A DNA stretch of 64,000 nucleotides, taken from NCBI RefSeq assembly GCF_017086465.1, contig NZ_CP070961.1, forward strand, positions 1,240,001 through 1,304,000, in the 5' to 3' direction. How positions within the stretch are numbered: position 1 is the stretch's first letter; each line of letters begins with the position of its first letter. Under the pieces are notes generated by a model, which worked only from the letters and a program-made list of their open reading frames with translations, searched no databases and had not been told where the DNA came from. The DNA comes from Nocardioides sp. zg-1228 (GTDB lineage Bacteria > Actinomycetota > Actinomycetes > Propionibacteriales > Nocardioidaceae). Positions 7,353 through 15,375 of the stretch are shown in pieces. The position numbers were made by a program, and so were the translations under genes.

Positions 7353-8018
7353 TCAGCCCTTGTCGACCTCGGCGGCCCGCCTGAGCACGTCGGACTCGCT
7401 CGCCACCGACTTCACCGTGGCGGGGTCCATGAGGGGCTCCGTGCCGGGCTGGTGGAGGTCGGTCTCGGTGGTGTCGGGGTTGACCCCGGCGCCGGCCGCG
7501 GGGATGCCGGACGGCGTGGTCGGTCCGTCGTCGGAGCCGGTGCCCGAGTCGGCCACGGCCTTCTCGACCTCGGTCTCGCTCAGGCCCAGCGCGGGCGCGA
7601 GCACGGCCGCCTGCTTCGACGAGGCCTTCCTCGGGGCCTTCGACGGGGCCTTCTTCGCAGCCGTCTTCGCAGTCGTCTTCGCAGTCTTCGTGGCGGTCTT
7701 CCGCGCAGGCCGCGTCGCGGGCGTCGCCGTGGGCTGCTTGCGTGCCGGCGCCTGCTCGGGGGCCGCGGCCGGCTCGGCGCCTGCCGCCGGGTGCGTACGG
7801 GTGCCGGGGATCGGGTCGACCTCGCGGGCCGCCGGAGGCTCCGGCCACGGGCCGGGAGCGGCGCGGTCGGCGGCAGACGCGCGCTCGATGACCCGTCCCA
7901 CGGCTCGCGCGGTGGCGAGGGCGCCGGTCGTGGCGATCCCGACGGACGCTCCGAGCACGGCGGCAGCGGCGTGGGCGGGCAGGGCGATGGCTCCGGAGAC
8001 CAGGCGGATCGGGTTCAC
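7353..8018 (-). CDS. hypothetical protein with histone-like Lys/Ala-rich segment
   Basis: 221 residues from GTG 8018 (GAGGAC 5 nt upstream; an upstream start at 8087 is possible). The N-terminus (PIRLVSGAIALPAHAAAAVL...) is a hydrophobic helix or amphipathic membrane-association segment. A Pro/Ala linker follows, then a strongly basic Lys/Ala/Thr stretch (ARKTATKTAKTTAKTAAKKA) like histone H1 tails, and an acidic C-terminal third. The basic repeat suggests nucleic-acid or envelope-polymer binding; this is inference. GGGGTAC occurs about 55 nt before the start, so it may belong to the same stress promoter group as its neighbours. Family not recognised. Confidence 0.6.
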   Translation of the reverse strand: MNPIRLVSGAIALPAHAAAAVLGASVGIATTGALATARAVGRVIERASAADRAAPGPWPEPPAAREVDPIPGTRTHPAAGAEPAAAPEQAPARKQPTATPATRPARKTATKTAKTTAKTAAKKAPSKAPRKASSKQAAVLAPALGLSETEVEKAVADSGTGSDDGPTTPSGIPAAGAGVNPDTTETDLHQPGTEPLMDPATVKSVASESDVLRRAAEVDKG

Positions 8019-8147
8019 CTGCGGTCCTCTCGTCAGTTCTCGGCGTCGACGGACGCGGTCCACGTACCCCGGTGCGGCCCCCGGCATCCGTGATCTTCAC
8101 CACGGGCCCAGCACGTCGTTCGAGCACGTCACAACGGGTGGGACGAC

Positions 8148-8172
8148 GTGTGCCTCGACCGCAGCAGGGTAC
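8148..8172 (+). promoter_or_regulatory. SigB/SigF-type promoter for the DUF4383 gene
   Basis: GTGT (8148-8151), 15 nt, GGGTAC (8167-8172), close to the GTTT-N14/16-GGGTAY consensus of actinobacterial SigB/SigF/SigH-type factors. It lies 59 bp before ATG 8232. Confidence 0.45.
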
Positions 8173-8231
8173 GGACCGAGCCCCAGCCACGCCGCTCCCG
8201 GAACGGACCGGCACCACCGAAGGAGCCTCCG

Positions 8232-8705
8232 ATGACCGACGACATGCGCCTGCGTTCGACGTCGACCGCGACCGCGACCGGATCACCCATCCAGGCGGCC
8301 GCCGTCCTCGTCGGGGCAGCGTTCCTCCTCGTCGGGGTGCTGGGCTTCATCCCGGGCGTCACGACCGGCCACGACGGCCTCGAGGCCGCCGGGCACGAGT
8401 CGCACGCCGAGCTCCTCGGCCTCTTCCAGGTCTCGGTGCTGCACAACGTCCTTCACCTGCTGTTCGGCGTCGCCGGCATGGTGCTCGCCCGCACCGCGGC
8501 GAGCGCTCGCGGCTACCTGCTCGGCGGGGGCGCGGTCTACCTCGCCCTGTGGCTCTACGGGCTCGTCGTCGACAAGGACTCGCAGGCCAACTTCGTCCCG
8601 CTCAACACCGCCGACGACTGGCTGCACTTCGTCCTCGGCGTGGGCATGATCGCCCTCGCCGTCGTGCTCGCCAGGCGGCCGGGCACGACCGGCCTCGGAC
8701 GCTGA
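8232..8705 (+). CDS. DUF4383 integral membrane protein
   Basis: 157 residues, four predicted membrane helices (about 20-42, 65-88, 95-115, 130-150), with the conserved LLFGVAGMVLART and NTADDWLHFVLGVGM signatures of DUF4383. Function unknown; the family is widespread in actinobacteria. ATG preceded by AAGGAG at 7 nt. Followed after 11 bp by an MBL-fold hydrolase and probably co-transcribed with it from the GTGT-N15-GGGTAC promoter. Confidence 0.85.
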   Translation: MTDDMRLRSTSTATATGSPIQAAAVLVGAAFLLVGVLGFIPGVTTGHDGLEAAGHESHAELLGLFQVSVLHNVLHLLFGVAGMVLARTAASARGYLLGGGAVYLALWLYGLVVDKDSQANFVPLNTADDWLHFVLGVGMIALAVVLARRPGTTGLGR

Positions 8706-8716
8706 GGAGCGAGCCG

Positions 8717-9523
8717 ATGACGACCAGCGACCGGCTCCACTTCATCGGCACCGCCACGACGGTGCTGTCGTTGGGCTCCTTCACGCTGCTCACCGACCCC
8801 AACTTCCTGCACCGCGGGCAGCGCGCCTACCTCGGCTGGGGGCTGTCCAGCCGCCGGCTGACCGACCCGGCCGTCGAGCCGGAGGAGCTCCCGGCGCTCG
8901 ACGCGGTGCTGCTCTCGCACCTGCACGGCGACCACTTCGACCGGGTCGCCCGCGCACGCCTCGACAGGTCGCCTCCCGTGCTCTCGACCCCGCACGCAGT
9001 GCGTCGCCTCGGCCCCTGGGGCTTCGACGCACGGGCGATCGAGACCTGGGACCGGCACACGCTGGTCAAGGGGAGCGAGGAGCTGCGGGTGACCGCCGTG
9101 CCCGCCGTGCACGCGCGTGGCCTCCTCGGGCGGATGCTGCCGCCGGTGATGGGCAGCGTCCTGGAGCACCTCGTGGACGGCGAGGTGCGCCGGCGCGTCT
9201 ACGTCAGCGGCGACACGCTGACCGGCGCGCACGTCGACGAGGTGCGGGAGCGGTTCCCCGACATCGACGCCGCCGTCGTGCACCTCGGCGGCACCCGGGT
9301 GCTGCTGCGGACCGTCACGATGGACGGCCGGATGGGCGTCGACTTCGTCCAGCGGACGCGGCCCAGGGTCGTGGTGCCGGTGCACCACGACGACTACACC
9401 GTCTTCCGCTCGCCGCTGTCCGACTTCGTCACCCGCGCCCGCGACGCCGGGCTCGAGGCCGAGCTGCGCTGCCCGGCCCGGGGGGAGGTCGTGAGCCTCG
9501 ACCCGTCGGCGCCGCCGTCCTGA
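8717..9523 (+). CDS. MBL-fold metallo-hydrolase (UlaG/NAPE-PLD-like)
   Basis: 268 residues. Metallo-beta-lactamase fold with the metal-binding SHLHGDHFD (HxHxDH, about residues 74-82), later His in TAVPAVHARG, Asp in VSGDTL and His in VPVHHDDY. The arrangement LTDPNFLHRGQ near the N-terminus is typical of the L-ascorbate-lactonase-like (UlaG) branch, which hydrolyses lactones or phosphodiester lipids. Substrate unknown. Start has GAGGAG 8 nt upstream. Second gene of a likely operon with DUF4383. Tail-to-tail with the BTAD regulator, 7 bp apart. Confidence 0.85.
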   Translation: MTTSDRLHFIGTATTVLSLGSFTLLTDPNFLHRGQRAYLGWGLSSRRLTDPAVEPEELPALDAVLLSHLHGDHFDRVARARLDRSPPVLSTPHAVRRLGPWGFDARAIETWDRHTLVKGSEELRVTAVPAVHARGLLGRMLPPVMGSVLEHLVDGEVRRRVYVSGDTLTGAHVDEVRERFPDIDAAVVHLGGTRVLLRTVTMDGRMGVDFVQRTRPRVVVPVHHDDYTVFRSPLSDFVTRARDAGLEAELRCPARGEVVSLDPSAPPS

Positions 9524-9530
9524 GCCGGGG

Positions 9531-10271
9531 TCAGTCGGTGCCGGTCGGCAGGTCGACCGGGCGCCCGAGCAGGGGCGCGACCAGGCTGCGGATCGACGGG
9601 CTCGGCGCGAGTCCGAGCTCGGACGCCAGCAGGCGGCGGTAGCCGTCGTACTGCCGCAGCGCCTCAGCGTGGTTGTCCTCGGCGAGGTGCACCGCGATCA
9701 CCCGCCGGTGCGCGCTCTCGCGCAGCGGCTCCGCACGCACCGCTCCGAGCCCGGCGCTCAGGGCGTCGTGGTAGTGACCGGCGCGGCACAGCAGGTCGGC
9801 GCTCCGCTCGAGGGCGTGGAGCCGACGCTGCCGGAACGCCTCCTGCTCCACCGTCAGCCAGTCGTCGTGCCAGGTGGGCAGCAGGTCCTGGGCCAGCAGG
9901 GACAGGTCGGGCAGCTCGTCGACCGGCGGCGCCTCGCTGCGGCACAGCCGCTGGGCCTCCGCCTCGGCCTCCCAGAGGTCGACGGTGAGCTCGGGGTGCA
10001 GCCAGACCTCCAGCGCGTCGCCCTGCACCAGCGCCCGCCCGCGGTCGCGGGGCAGCCGCCACAGCACCGAGCGCAGCGTCGAGGTCGCCCGCGCGGGGTC
10101 GGAGTCGGGGCGCATCATCTCGGCGAGCGCCGCGCGGGGGGCGCGACGTCCGCGGTGGCACACCGCGAGCAGGGCGAGCAGCCGGCGCGCACTGGCCGGG
10201 ACGGGGTGCGGCTGACCGTCGAGGTCCAGCCGGAACCCGCCCAGCAGGTCGAGTCGTGCCGCCAACGCCAC
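9531..10271 (-). CDS. BTAD-domain (SARP-like) transcriptional regulator
   Basis: 246 residues from GTG 10271, chosen because GGAGG lies 5 nt upstream. The reading frame is open farther (to 10424) but lacks coding character. N-terminal winged-helix DNA-binding part (about 1-95, LDLLGGFRLDLDGQPHPVPASARRLLALL style) and bacterial transcriptional activation domain made of TPR-like helices (about 100-240). SARP/BTAD proteins are usually activators. It is divergent from the manganese catalase gene, with 236 bp between starts, so it may regulate catalase and the metal transporter; inference from position only. Confidence 0.82.
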   Translation of the reverse strand: MALAARLDLLGGFRLDLDGQPHPVPASARRLLALLAVCHRGRRAPRAALAEMMRPDSDPARATSTLRSVLWRLPRDRGRALVQGDALEVWLHPELTVDLWEAEAEAQRLCRSEAPPVDELPDLSLLAQDLLPTWHDDWLTVEQEAFRQRRLHALERSADLLCRAGHYHDALSAGLGAVRAEPLRESAHRRVIAVHLAEDNHAEALRQYDGYRRLLASELGLAPSPSIRSLVAPLLGRPVDLPTGTD

Positions 10272-10507
10272 GTGCGCCTCCAGGATCGCGTGCGAAGACA
10301 GTGCCCCTCGCCCCGGTGTGCATGCATGCGTGACGCAACGGTGACGCCTCGGAGCCGACGGCCGGACGCCCGTCGAATGGCGGGCGGACCGACGGACGTA
10401 CGCCGGTGTGGTCGCCGGCGTCACGACCCCGCGACGGGCCCCCGGAATCGTGGTCGTCGCAGCGGAGCCGACCGCTCCGCCTCACCCGACAGATTGCGAG
10501 GCACGAC

Positions 10508-11428
10508 ATGTACCGGCACACCAAGGAGCTCCAGTGGAGCGCCCGGCCCGAGCGCCCCGACGCCCTCTACGCCGCCAAGCTGCAGGAGGTGATCGGCGGC
10601 CAGTTCGGCGAGATGACCGTGATGATGCAGTACATGTGGCAGGGCTGGGCCTGCCGCACGCCGGGCAAGTACAAGGACATGATCCTCGACATCGGCACGG
10701 AGGAGATCGGCCACGTCGAGATGCTCACCACGCTTCTGGCCCGGCTGCTCGAGGGGGCCCCGTCGGAGACGCAGGCCGAGGCGGCCGCCGCCAACCCGGC
10801 GCTCGCGGCGATCCTCGGCGGGCAGAACCCGCAACAGGCCATCGTCAGCGGCGGCTTCGCGATGCCGACCAACAGCCAGGGCGTGCCCTGGAACGCCGGC
10901 TACATCGTGGCCAGCGGCAACCTGCTCGCCGACTTCCGGCACAACGTCGCCGCCGAGGCCCAGGGCCGGCTGCAGGTGTCGCGCCTCATCGGCATGACCG
11001 ACGACCCGGGCGTGAAGGAGACGCTGTCGTTCGCGCTGGCCCGCGACACCTTCCACCAGCAGCAGTGGCTGCTCGGCATCGAGCAGCTCATCGAGGACGG
11101 GCACACCGACGGCTTCGAGAGCTCCCGCAAGGACGAGGAGGCGTCCGAGCAGGCCACCGTGTTCTACAGCTTCCACGAGGGCAGCACCGCCGGCGAGGGC
11201 CGCTGGGCCCAGGGCGCCTCCCTCACCGGGGAGGGCGAGATCAGGTTCGAGGAGGGCCGCGCGCTCACCGACGACGTGCAGGAGCTGCCGGCTCCCGACC
11301 CGCTGCACTTCGCGACCTACGACGGGTCGAAGGGGCCGGGCAAGCCCGGCACCGCCGGTGGCGCCTACGCACAGGGCATGCAGAACCTGATGAACAAGGC
11401 CAAGGAGAAGCTCACTCCCGGCGAGTGA
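10508..11428 (+). CDS. manganese catalase
   Basis: 306 residues, a di-manganese catalase that disproportionates hydrogen peroxide. The ferritin-like four-helix bundle ligands are visible: Glu in QFGEMTVMMQYMW, Glu and His in GTEEIGHVEML, Glu in NVAAEAQGR, and His in ARDTFHQQQW. The C-terminal extension (PDPLHFATYDGSKGPGKPG) is typical of the family. Start ATG with GAGG 6 nt upstream. The next gene (21 bp away) is a putative manganese transporter, which supports Mn rather than heme chemistry. Confidence 0.93.
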   Translation: MYRHTKELQWSARPERPDALYAAKLQEVIGGQFGEMTVMMQYMWQGWACRTPGKYKDMILDIGTEEIGHVEMLTTLLARLLEGAPSETQAEAAAANPALAAILGGQNPQQAIVSGGFAMPTNSQGVPWNAGYIVASGNLLADFRHNVAAEAQGRLQVSRLIGMTDDPGVKETLSFALARDTFHQQQWLLGIEQLIEDGHTDGFESSRKDEEASEQATVFYSFHEGSTAGEGRWAQGASLTGEGEIRFEEGRALTDDVQELPAPDPLHFATYDGSKGPGKPGTAGGAYAQGMQNLMNKAKEKLTPGE

Positions 11429-11449
11429 GCTGCCGAGCGAGCGCCTGGG

Positions 11450-12544
11450 ATGACCGAGCTCCTGCTCCGGCCGCTGGCCGACGCGTTCATGCAGGTCGGC
11501 GTGTTCGTCGCCCTCATGGTCGCGCCCTTCGGCTGGGCCCGCTGCCGGTGGGGCCACCGCCTCGACGCCGCACTGGAGCGGCGTCGGGCGGCGGGTCCGC
11601 TGGTGGCGGCCGCCCTCACCATGCCGCCCGGGTGCGGCGGGGCGATCCTGGTGATGGCCGCCTACGGCCGAGGGGCCGTGTCCTACGGGGCGGCCGTCGC
11701 GGCGCTGGTCGCCACGATGGGCGACGCGTCGTGGGTGCTCCTGGCCCACGACCCGTGGCTCACGGTGCAGCTCAAGGGGCTGCTGCTCGTCGTGGGGGCC
11801 ACGACCGGATGGCTGGTCGACGCGATCGGCATCGACCCGCGCCAGCGTACGCCGTCCCCCGCGCCCGCCCCGGTGGACGCCGGCGCGCGGGCGGCGCTCG
11901 TGCCGTCGCCCGTCGTGACGGCGGCCCGACCGGTGCGGGCGCGCCCGGTGCTCGCGCTCCACGAGGTCGGCGTGCTGCCGGTGCTGCTCTGGCTGGCGAT
12001 CGGCGGGGGAGCCACGGTCAGCGTCCCGGTCACCTTCCAGCTCCTCGACCCCGAGACGGTCTACCTCGCGCTGGGCGTGCTGGGCGCCGTCGTGGCGCTG
12101 GTGGTGTTCGTGCGCAGCGGCTGCCGGCTCGCCGACGACGACGAGCGCAGCGCGGGGGAGACGTCGATGGCCGCGGTGCTGCGCCACGGTGGTCACGAGG
12201 TGGCGTTCGTGACCGTGTGGGTGGCCGTGGCCTACCTCGCGTGGTCGCTGCTCACGCACCTCACCGGCTTCGACGGCTCGCAGCTGCCCGTGCTGGGCCT
12301 CGCGGGGGTGCTGGTGGGAGCACTGATCGGCCTCGTGCCGGGGTGCGCGGTGCAGATCGTCTTCGTCGGCATCTTCGCCGCCGGGGGCATGCCGCTGGCG
12401 ACCTTCGTCGCCAACACCATCAGCCAGGACGGGGACGCCCTGCTGCCCCTCCTGGCCCTCGAGCACCGCTCGGCCCTGGCCGCCACCGTGCTCACCACCA
12501 TCCCCGCGCTGCTCGTGGGGCTGGCGTTCCTCGTCCTCACCTGA
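11450..12544 (+). CDS. putative manganese transporter, 10-TM heavy-metal exporter family
   Basis: 364 residues, about ten hydrophobic helices in two inverted-repeat halves separated by a proline/alanine-rich loop (about 130-165). Each half carries the family's glycine-cysteine signature: MPPGCGGAILVMAAYGRG in the first and VPGCAVQIVFVGIFAAGG in the second, followed by NTISQDGDALLPLLAL. These match the family annotated as putative manganese transporter / 10TM heavy-metal exporter. It is directly downstream of Mn catalase, so it may balance Mn supply for that enzyme. Transport direction cannot be read from the sequence. Confidence 0.8.
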   Translation: MTELLLRPLADAFMQVGVFVALMVAPFGWARCRWGHRLDAALERRRAAGPLVAAALTMPPGCGGAILVMAAYGRGAVSYGAAVAALVATMGDASWVLLAHDPWLTVQLKGLLLVVGATTGWLVDAIGIDPRQRTPSPAPAPVDAGARAALVPSPVVTAARPVRARPVLALHEVGVLPVLLWLAIGGGATVSVPVTFQLLDPETVYLALGVLGAVVALVVFVRSGCRLADDDERSAGETSMAAVLRHGGHEVAFVTVWVAVAYLAWSLLTHLTGFDGSQLPVLGLAGVLVGALIGLVPGCAVQIVFVGIFAAGGMPLATFVANTISQDGDALLPLLALEHRSALAATVLTTIPALLVGLAFLVLT

Positions 12545-12567
12545 CCACCTCATCCCGGAGGCAGATC

Positions 12568-12876
12568 ATGTCCGTGCCCGTCGTTCCCCCGGTCCTTCAG
12601 CCCGTCCGTCATGCGCGCCACGCCGCCCGCCCGAGCCACCACGACGGGCTGCAGCGGGTGCTCGCCCTGTGCTGCGCGCTCACCGGCACCTGGTGGGGCG
12701 TGACGATGGCCCTGGTCGTGCTCGGCGTCCTGGCGGCGCAGCACGCGGCTCGCCGGGCGGTGGTGCGCTCGGCAGGCGCATCAGTCGCGGTGCGTGGAGG
12801 GGTGCTCGCCGCGGCGCAGCACCCCGGCCCGCTCCACCCGTCCGGCAGCGCGGGCCAGACCGCGGCTGGCCCGTGA
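12568..12876 (+). CDS. small membrane protein, hypothetical
   Basis: 102 residues with one clear hydrophobic helix (VLALCCALTGTWWGVTMALV, about 31-50, continuing to about 57) and a basic tail. ATG has GGAGG 6 nt upstream, which is the main reason to believe it. It follows the transporter by 23 bp on the same strand and could be its third operon member. The last 96 bp overlap, tail to tail, the 3' end of the hemerythrin gene, so the C-terminal part may be non-essential or the true protein shorter. Family unknown. Confidence 0.5.
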   Translation: MSVPVVPPVLQPVRHARHAARPSHHDGLQRVLALCCALTGTWWGVTMALVVLGVLAAQHAARRAVVRSAGASVAVRGGVLAAAQHPGPLHPSGSAGQTAAGP

Positions 12877-13488
12877 GGCGGGCTCGTGGGCCCGCGGGAA
12901 GCGCCGGGCGCCGGCGTCGAGCAGGTCGCGGCTGCGGTCGAGCACCGTGAGCGGCACGGCCGCCAGCGCGTTGCCGGGAGGGCGGCGCGACACGACCGGG
13001 TGGGGGCGGGTGGGCGCCGTGCGCCGCACGGCCTCCCACGCGACGCCGAGCACCTGGAGGCGGCGGGTGTCCACGGCGTCCTGCAGGCGGGGCAGCAGCT
13101 CGTCCTCCTCGTCGCGGACGTCCTCGCGCAGCACCGCGGCGAGCCGGGTGAGTACCTCGCGGCGATCGGGGCTGCCCGAGGGCAGCCGCTCGAGCGAGGT
13201 CCACAGCTCGTTGACCTCCTGGTGCTCCCGCTCCACCTGGAGCGTGAGCGCCTCGCCGTCGGGGAGCACCCGCCGGGCCTCGGGCCACAGCACCGACTCC
13301 TCCGCGAACGCGTGCGGGAAGACAAGTCGGGCGATCGCGTGCAGCGTGGCGTCCTCCTCCTCGCCCGGCGCGCTCCGGCCGAGGCGGTGCAGCAGCCGGT
13401 CGAGCCGCTCGTGGTCGCGCTTCTGGCGGGTGAGGATGCTCAGCCGGCCGCCGAGCTGGTCGAGGTCCTGCTCTGCGAGTGAGGTCAT
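12781..13488 (-). CDS. hemerythrin HHE-domain protein
   Basis: 235 residues. Hemerythrin-like four-helix domain in the N-terminal two-thirds: QKRDHERLDRLLHRL, VFPHAFAEESVLWPEA, VEREHQEVNEL and REDVRDEEDELLPRL, i.e. the spaced His and Glu expected for a non-heme di-iron site. Such proteins bind oxygen, NO or iron. The C-terminal third is basic and low-complexity. GGAGG directly abuts the ATG and is too close to act as a ribosome-binding site, but GGGTAC lies 8 nt before the ATG, so translation is probably leaderless from a SigB/SigF-type promoter. Confidence 0.82.
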   Translation of the reverse strand: MTSLAEQDLDQLGGRLSILTRQKRDHERLDRLLHRLGRSAPGEEEDATLHAIARLVFPHAFAEESVLWPEARRVLPDGEALTLQVEREHQEVNELWTSLERLPSGSPDRREVLTRLAAVLREDVRDEEDELLPRLQDAVDTRRLQVLGVAWEAVRRTAPTRPHPVVSRRPPGNALAAVPLTVLDRSRDLLDAGARRFPRAHEPASRASRGLARAAGRVERAGVLRRGEHPSTHRD

Positions 13489-13496
13489 CCTCCGTC

Positions 13497-13520
13497 GTAC
13501 CCACGCGTGCGCCCTCGCAC
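13497..13520 (-). promoter_or_regulatory. leaderless SigB/SigF-type promoter of the hemerythrin gene
   Basis: Minus strand: GTGC (13520-13517), 14 nt, GGGTAC (13502-13497), 8 nt, ATG 13488. The transcript would begin at or within 1-3 nt of the start codon. Confidence 0.42.
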
Positions 13521-13540
13521 GCGCCCGCGGGCCGGTCCGG

Positions 13541-14095
13541 TCACCCCCGGCGCAGGGACCGCGCCGCCCGCCAGGCGACGTAGGTCGCGAGCGCCCACGG
13601 CAGTCCGTTGACGACCGGGTCGAGCACCTGGTGGCGCACGTCGCTGCGTCCGCGGCGCGAGCGGATGCCGCCGTAGGTCGCCTCGGCGCGGATCCCGCTC
13701 TGCGTGAGCGGGTTGTCGGGCCGTGTCGTCGCGAGGGAGCGGACCACGTGCTCGGTGACGTCGACGCGGTCGGCGGCCATGAGGAGCAGCCAGTGCGCCG
13801 CCTTGGCCTCGCTGTGCCTGGCGTAGGCGTAGCGGCGGATGGTCCCGGAGAGTCCGGTCATGGGCTGCGCGGTGCCGAAGGCGGGGGTGAGCCGGGCGTG
13901 CTCGATCGAGCGCTCGCGTCCCTGCCCGCCGGGCTGCTGCTCCGGGAGGGGCCGCCCGACGACGGCCGGGTCGAGGACCTCGCGCGGGAAGGAGGGCCGG
14001 TCCGCGGGGTCGAGGTCGGCACCCCAGCCGGGGATGCGCGCGCGGAGCTGCTCGACGTCCTCGGGGAGTGCGGGCTTGTCCGGGGTGTAGGGCAT
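13541..14095 (-). CDS. conserved hypothetical protein next to alcohol dehydrogenase
   Basis: 184 residues, not recognised as a named family. It contains PGWGADLDPADRPSFPRE near the N-terminus, a central GTIRRYAYARHSEAKAAHWL segment with conserved-looking helices, and a C-terminal hydrophobic stretch (PWALATYVAWRAARSL) that could be a peripheral membrane helix. ATG has AAGGA 7 nt upstream. Only 13 bp separate it from the upstream zinc alcohol dehydrogenase on the same strand, so the two form an operon and it may act with the enzyme in stress tolerance. Confidence 0.65.
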   Translation of the reverse strand: MPYTPDKPALPEDVEQLRARIPGWGADLDPADRPSFPREVLDPAVVGRPLPEQQPGGQGRERSIEHARLTPAFGTAQPMTGLSGTIRRYAYARHSEAKAAHWLLLMAADRVDVTEHVVRSLATTRPDNPLTQSGIRAEATYGGIRSRRGRSDVRHQVLDPVVNGLPWALATYVAWRAARSLRRG

Positions 14096-14108
14096 GGGTC
14101 GTCCTTCC

Positions 14109-15254
14109 TCAGTCGCCGACCACGATGACCGGCTTGATGCAGCCGTCGAGCTTGGCGGAGAACACGTGGTAGGCCTCGGCGATGTCCTCGAGGTCGAAGC
14201 GGTGGGTGACGATGTCGTTGGGCTTGAGGTGGCCGTTGCGCACGTGCTCGAGCAGCCGGGGCCACTGGCGCCTGACGGGGCACTGGTTCATCCGCAGGGT
14301 CAGCCCTTTGTTGACGGCGTCGCCCATCTTGACGGCGCTGAAGATCGGGCCGTAGGCGCCCATGACCGACACGGTGCCGCCCTTGCGCACGCCGTCGATC
14401 GCCCAGTTGAGCGCGGTCGGGGCGCCGCCCTGGAGCTTGAACCGCGCCGCGGTCAGGTGCTGGGTGAGGTTGCCGTCGGCCTCGGCGCCCACGGCCTCGA
14501 TGACGCGGTCGAAGCCGAGGTGACCGGTCGTCTCCTTCATCGCCACGACCACGTCGTCGATCTGGTCGTAGTCCAGGACCTCGGCGTGCGCGAACGTCTG
14601 TGCCTTGGCCAGCCGCTCGGCGAGGTGGTCGATCACGACGACGCGGCCCGCGCCCATCAGCCAGGCGCTGCGGGCGGCGTAGAGCCCGACCGGCCCGGCG
14701 CCGAGCACGGCGACCGTGTCGCCCTCGCGGATGTCGGCGAGCTGGGCGCCGAAGTAGCCGGTGGCCAAGGCGTCGGTCATCAGGAGGGCGTCCTCCTCGT
14801 CGAGCCACTCGGGGATCACCATCGGACCGACGTCGGCGAAGGGGACGCGGACGTACTCCGCCTGCCCGCCGTCGTAGCCGCCGGTGGTGTGGGAGTAGCC
14901 GTAGATGCCGCCGACGGCCGTGGCGTTGGCGTTGACGTTGTGGCAGTTGGAGTAGAGCCCGCGGGCGCAGAAGAAGCAGGTGCCGCAGTAGATGTTGAAC
15001 GGCACCATCACGCGGTCGCCGACCTGCAGGTCGCGCACCGCGGGACCGACCTCGTCGACCACGCCGACGAACTCGTGGCCGAACGTGTGCCCGACCCGCG
15101 TGTCGGGCATCATCCCGTGGAACAGGTGGAGGTCGGAGCCGCAGATGGCGGCGCGTCGCACCCGCACGATGGCGTCGGCGGGGTGCTCGATCCGCGGGCG
15201 GGGCTTGTCCTCGACGCGGACGCGGTAGGGACCGCGGTAGACCATGGCGCGCAC
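14109..15254 (-). CDS. zinc-dependent alcohol dehydrogenase (MDR, formaldehyde-dehydrogenase-like)
   Basis: 381 residues from GTG 15254 (AGGAGG 6 nt upstream, better than the internal ATG 9 nt on). Medium-chain dehydrogenase with catalytic Zn ligands CGSDLH and GHEFVG, structural-zinc cysteines in YCGTCFFCARGLYSNC, and Rossmann GAGPVGLYAARSA. This branch, glutathione-independent formaldehyde dehydrogenase-like, is common in actinobacteria, oxidises alcohols or aldehydes with NAD and often sits in stress loci. The preferred substrate cannot be told. Co-transcribed with the hypothetical gene downstream. Confidence 0.87.
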   Translation of the reverse strand: MRAMVYRGPYRVRVEDKPRPRIEHPADAIVRVRRAAICGSDLHLFHGMMPDTRVGHTFGHEFVGVVDEVGPAVRDLQVGDRVMVPFNIYCGTCFFCARGLYSNCHNVNANATAVGGIYGYSHTTGGYDGGQAEYVRVPFADVGPMVIPEWLDEEDALLMTDALATGYFGAQLADIREGDTVAVLGAGPVGLYAARSAWLMGAGRVVVIDHLAERLAKAQTFAHAEVLDYDQIDDVVVAMKETTGHLGFDRVIEAVGAEADGNLTQHLTAARFKLQGGAPTALNWAIDGVRKGGTVSVMGAYGPIFSAVKMGDAVNKGLTLRMNQCPVRRQWPRLLEHVRNGHLKPNDIVTHRFDLEDIAEAYHVFSAKLDGCIKPVIVVGD

Positions 15255-15310
15255 GGCGTGCCTCCTGTGATGGGGCGGGGCGGGGCGGAGCTGGACCGGG
15301 AGGGGCTGGG

Positions 15311-15360
15311 CCACCGGTTCGCCGGCCGGCCCCGGTGGGGGCCGGCCGGCGAACCGGTGG
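15311..15360. terminator. perfect 23-bp inverted repeat with 4-nt loop
   Basis: Arms 15311-15333 and 15338-15360 are exact reverse complements (outer bases CCACCGGTTCG / CGAACCGGTGG) around GGTG. It lies 15 bp past the stop of the DUF3618 gene, so it would end that four-gene operon. No T-run. Its length and perfection are unusual for a plain terminator. Confidence 0.6.
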
Positions 15361-15375
15361 GGAGGAGGGGTCGGG

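Noticed and set aside
12680..13504. Alternative long minus-strand frame over the hemerythrin gene
   Set aside because: Composition is low-complexity Arg/Ala/Pro; the hemerythrin frame carries the conserved His/Glu motifs.
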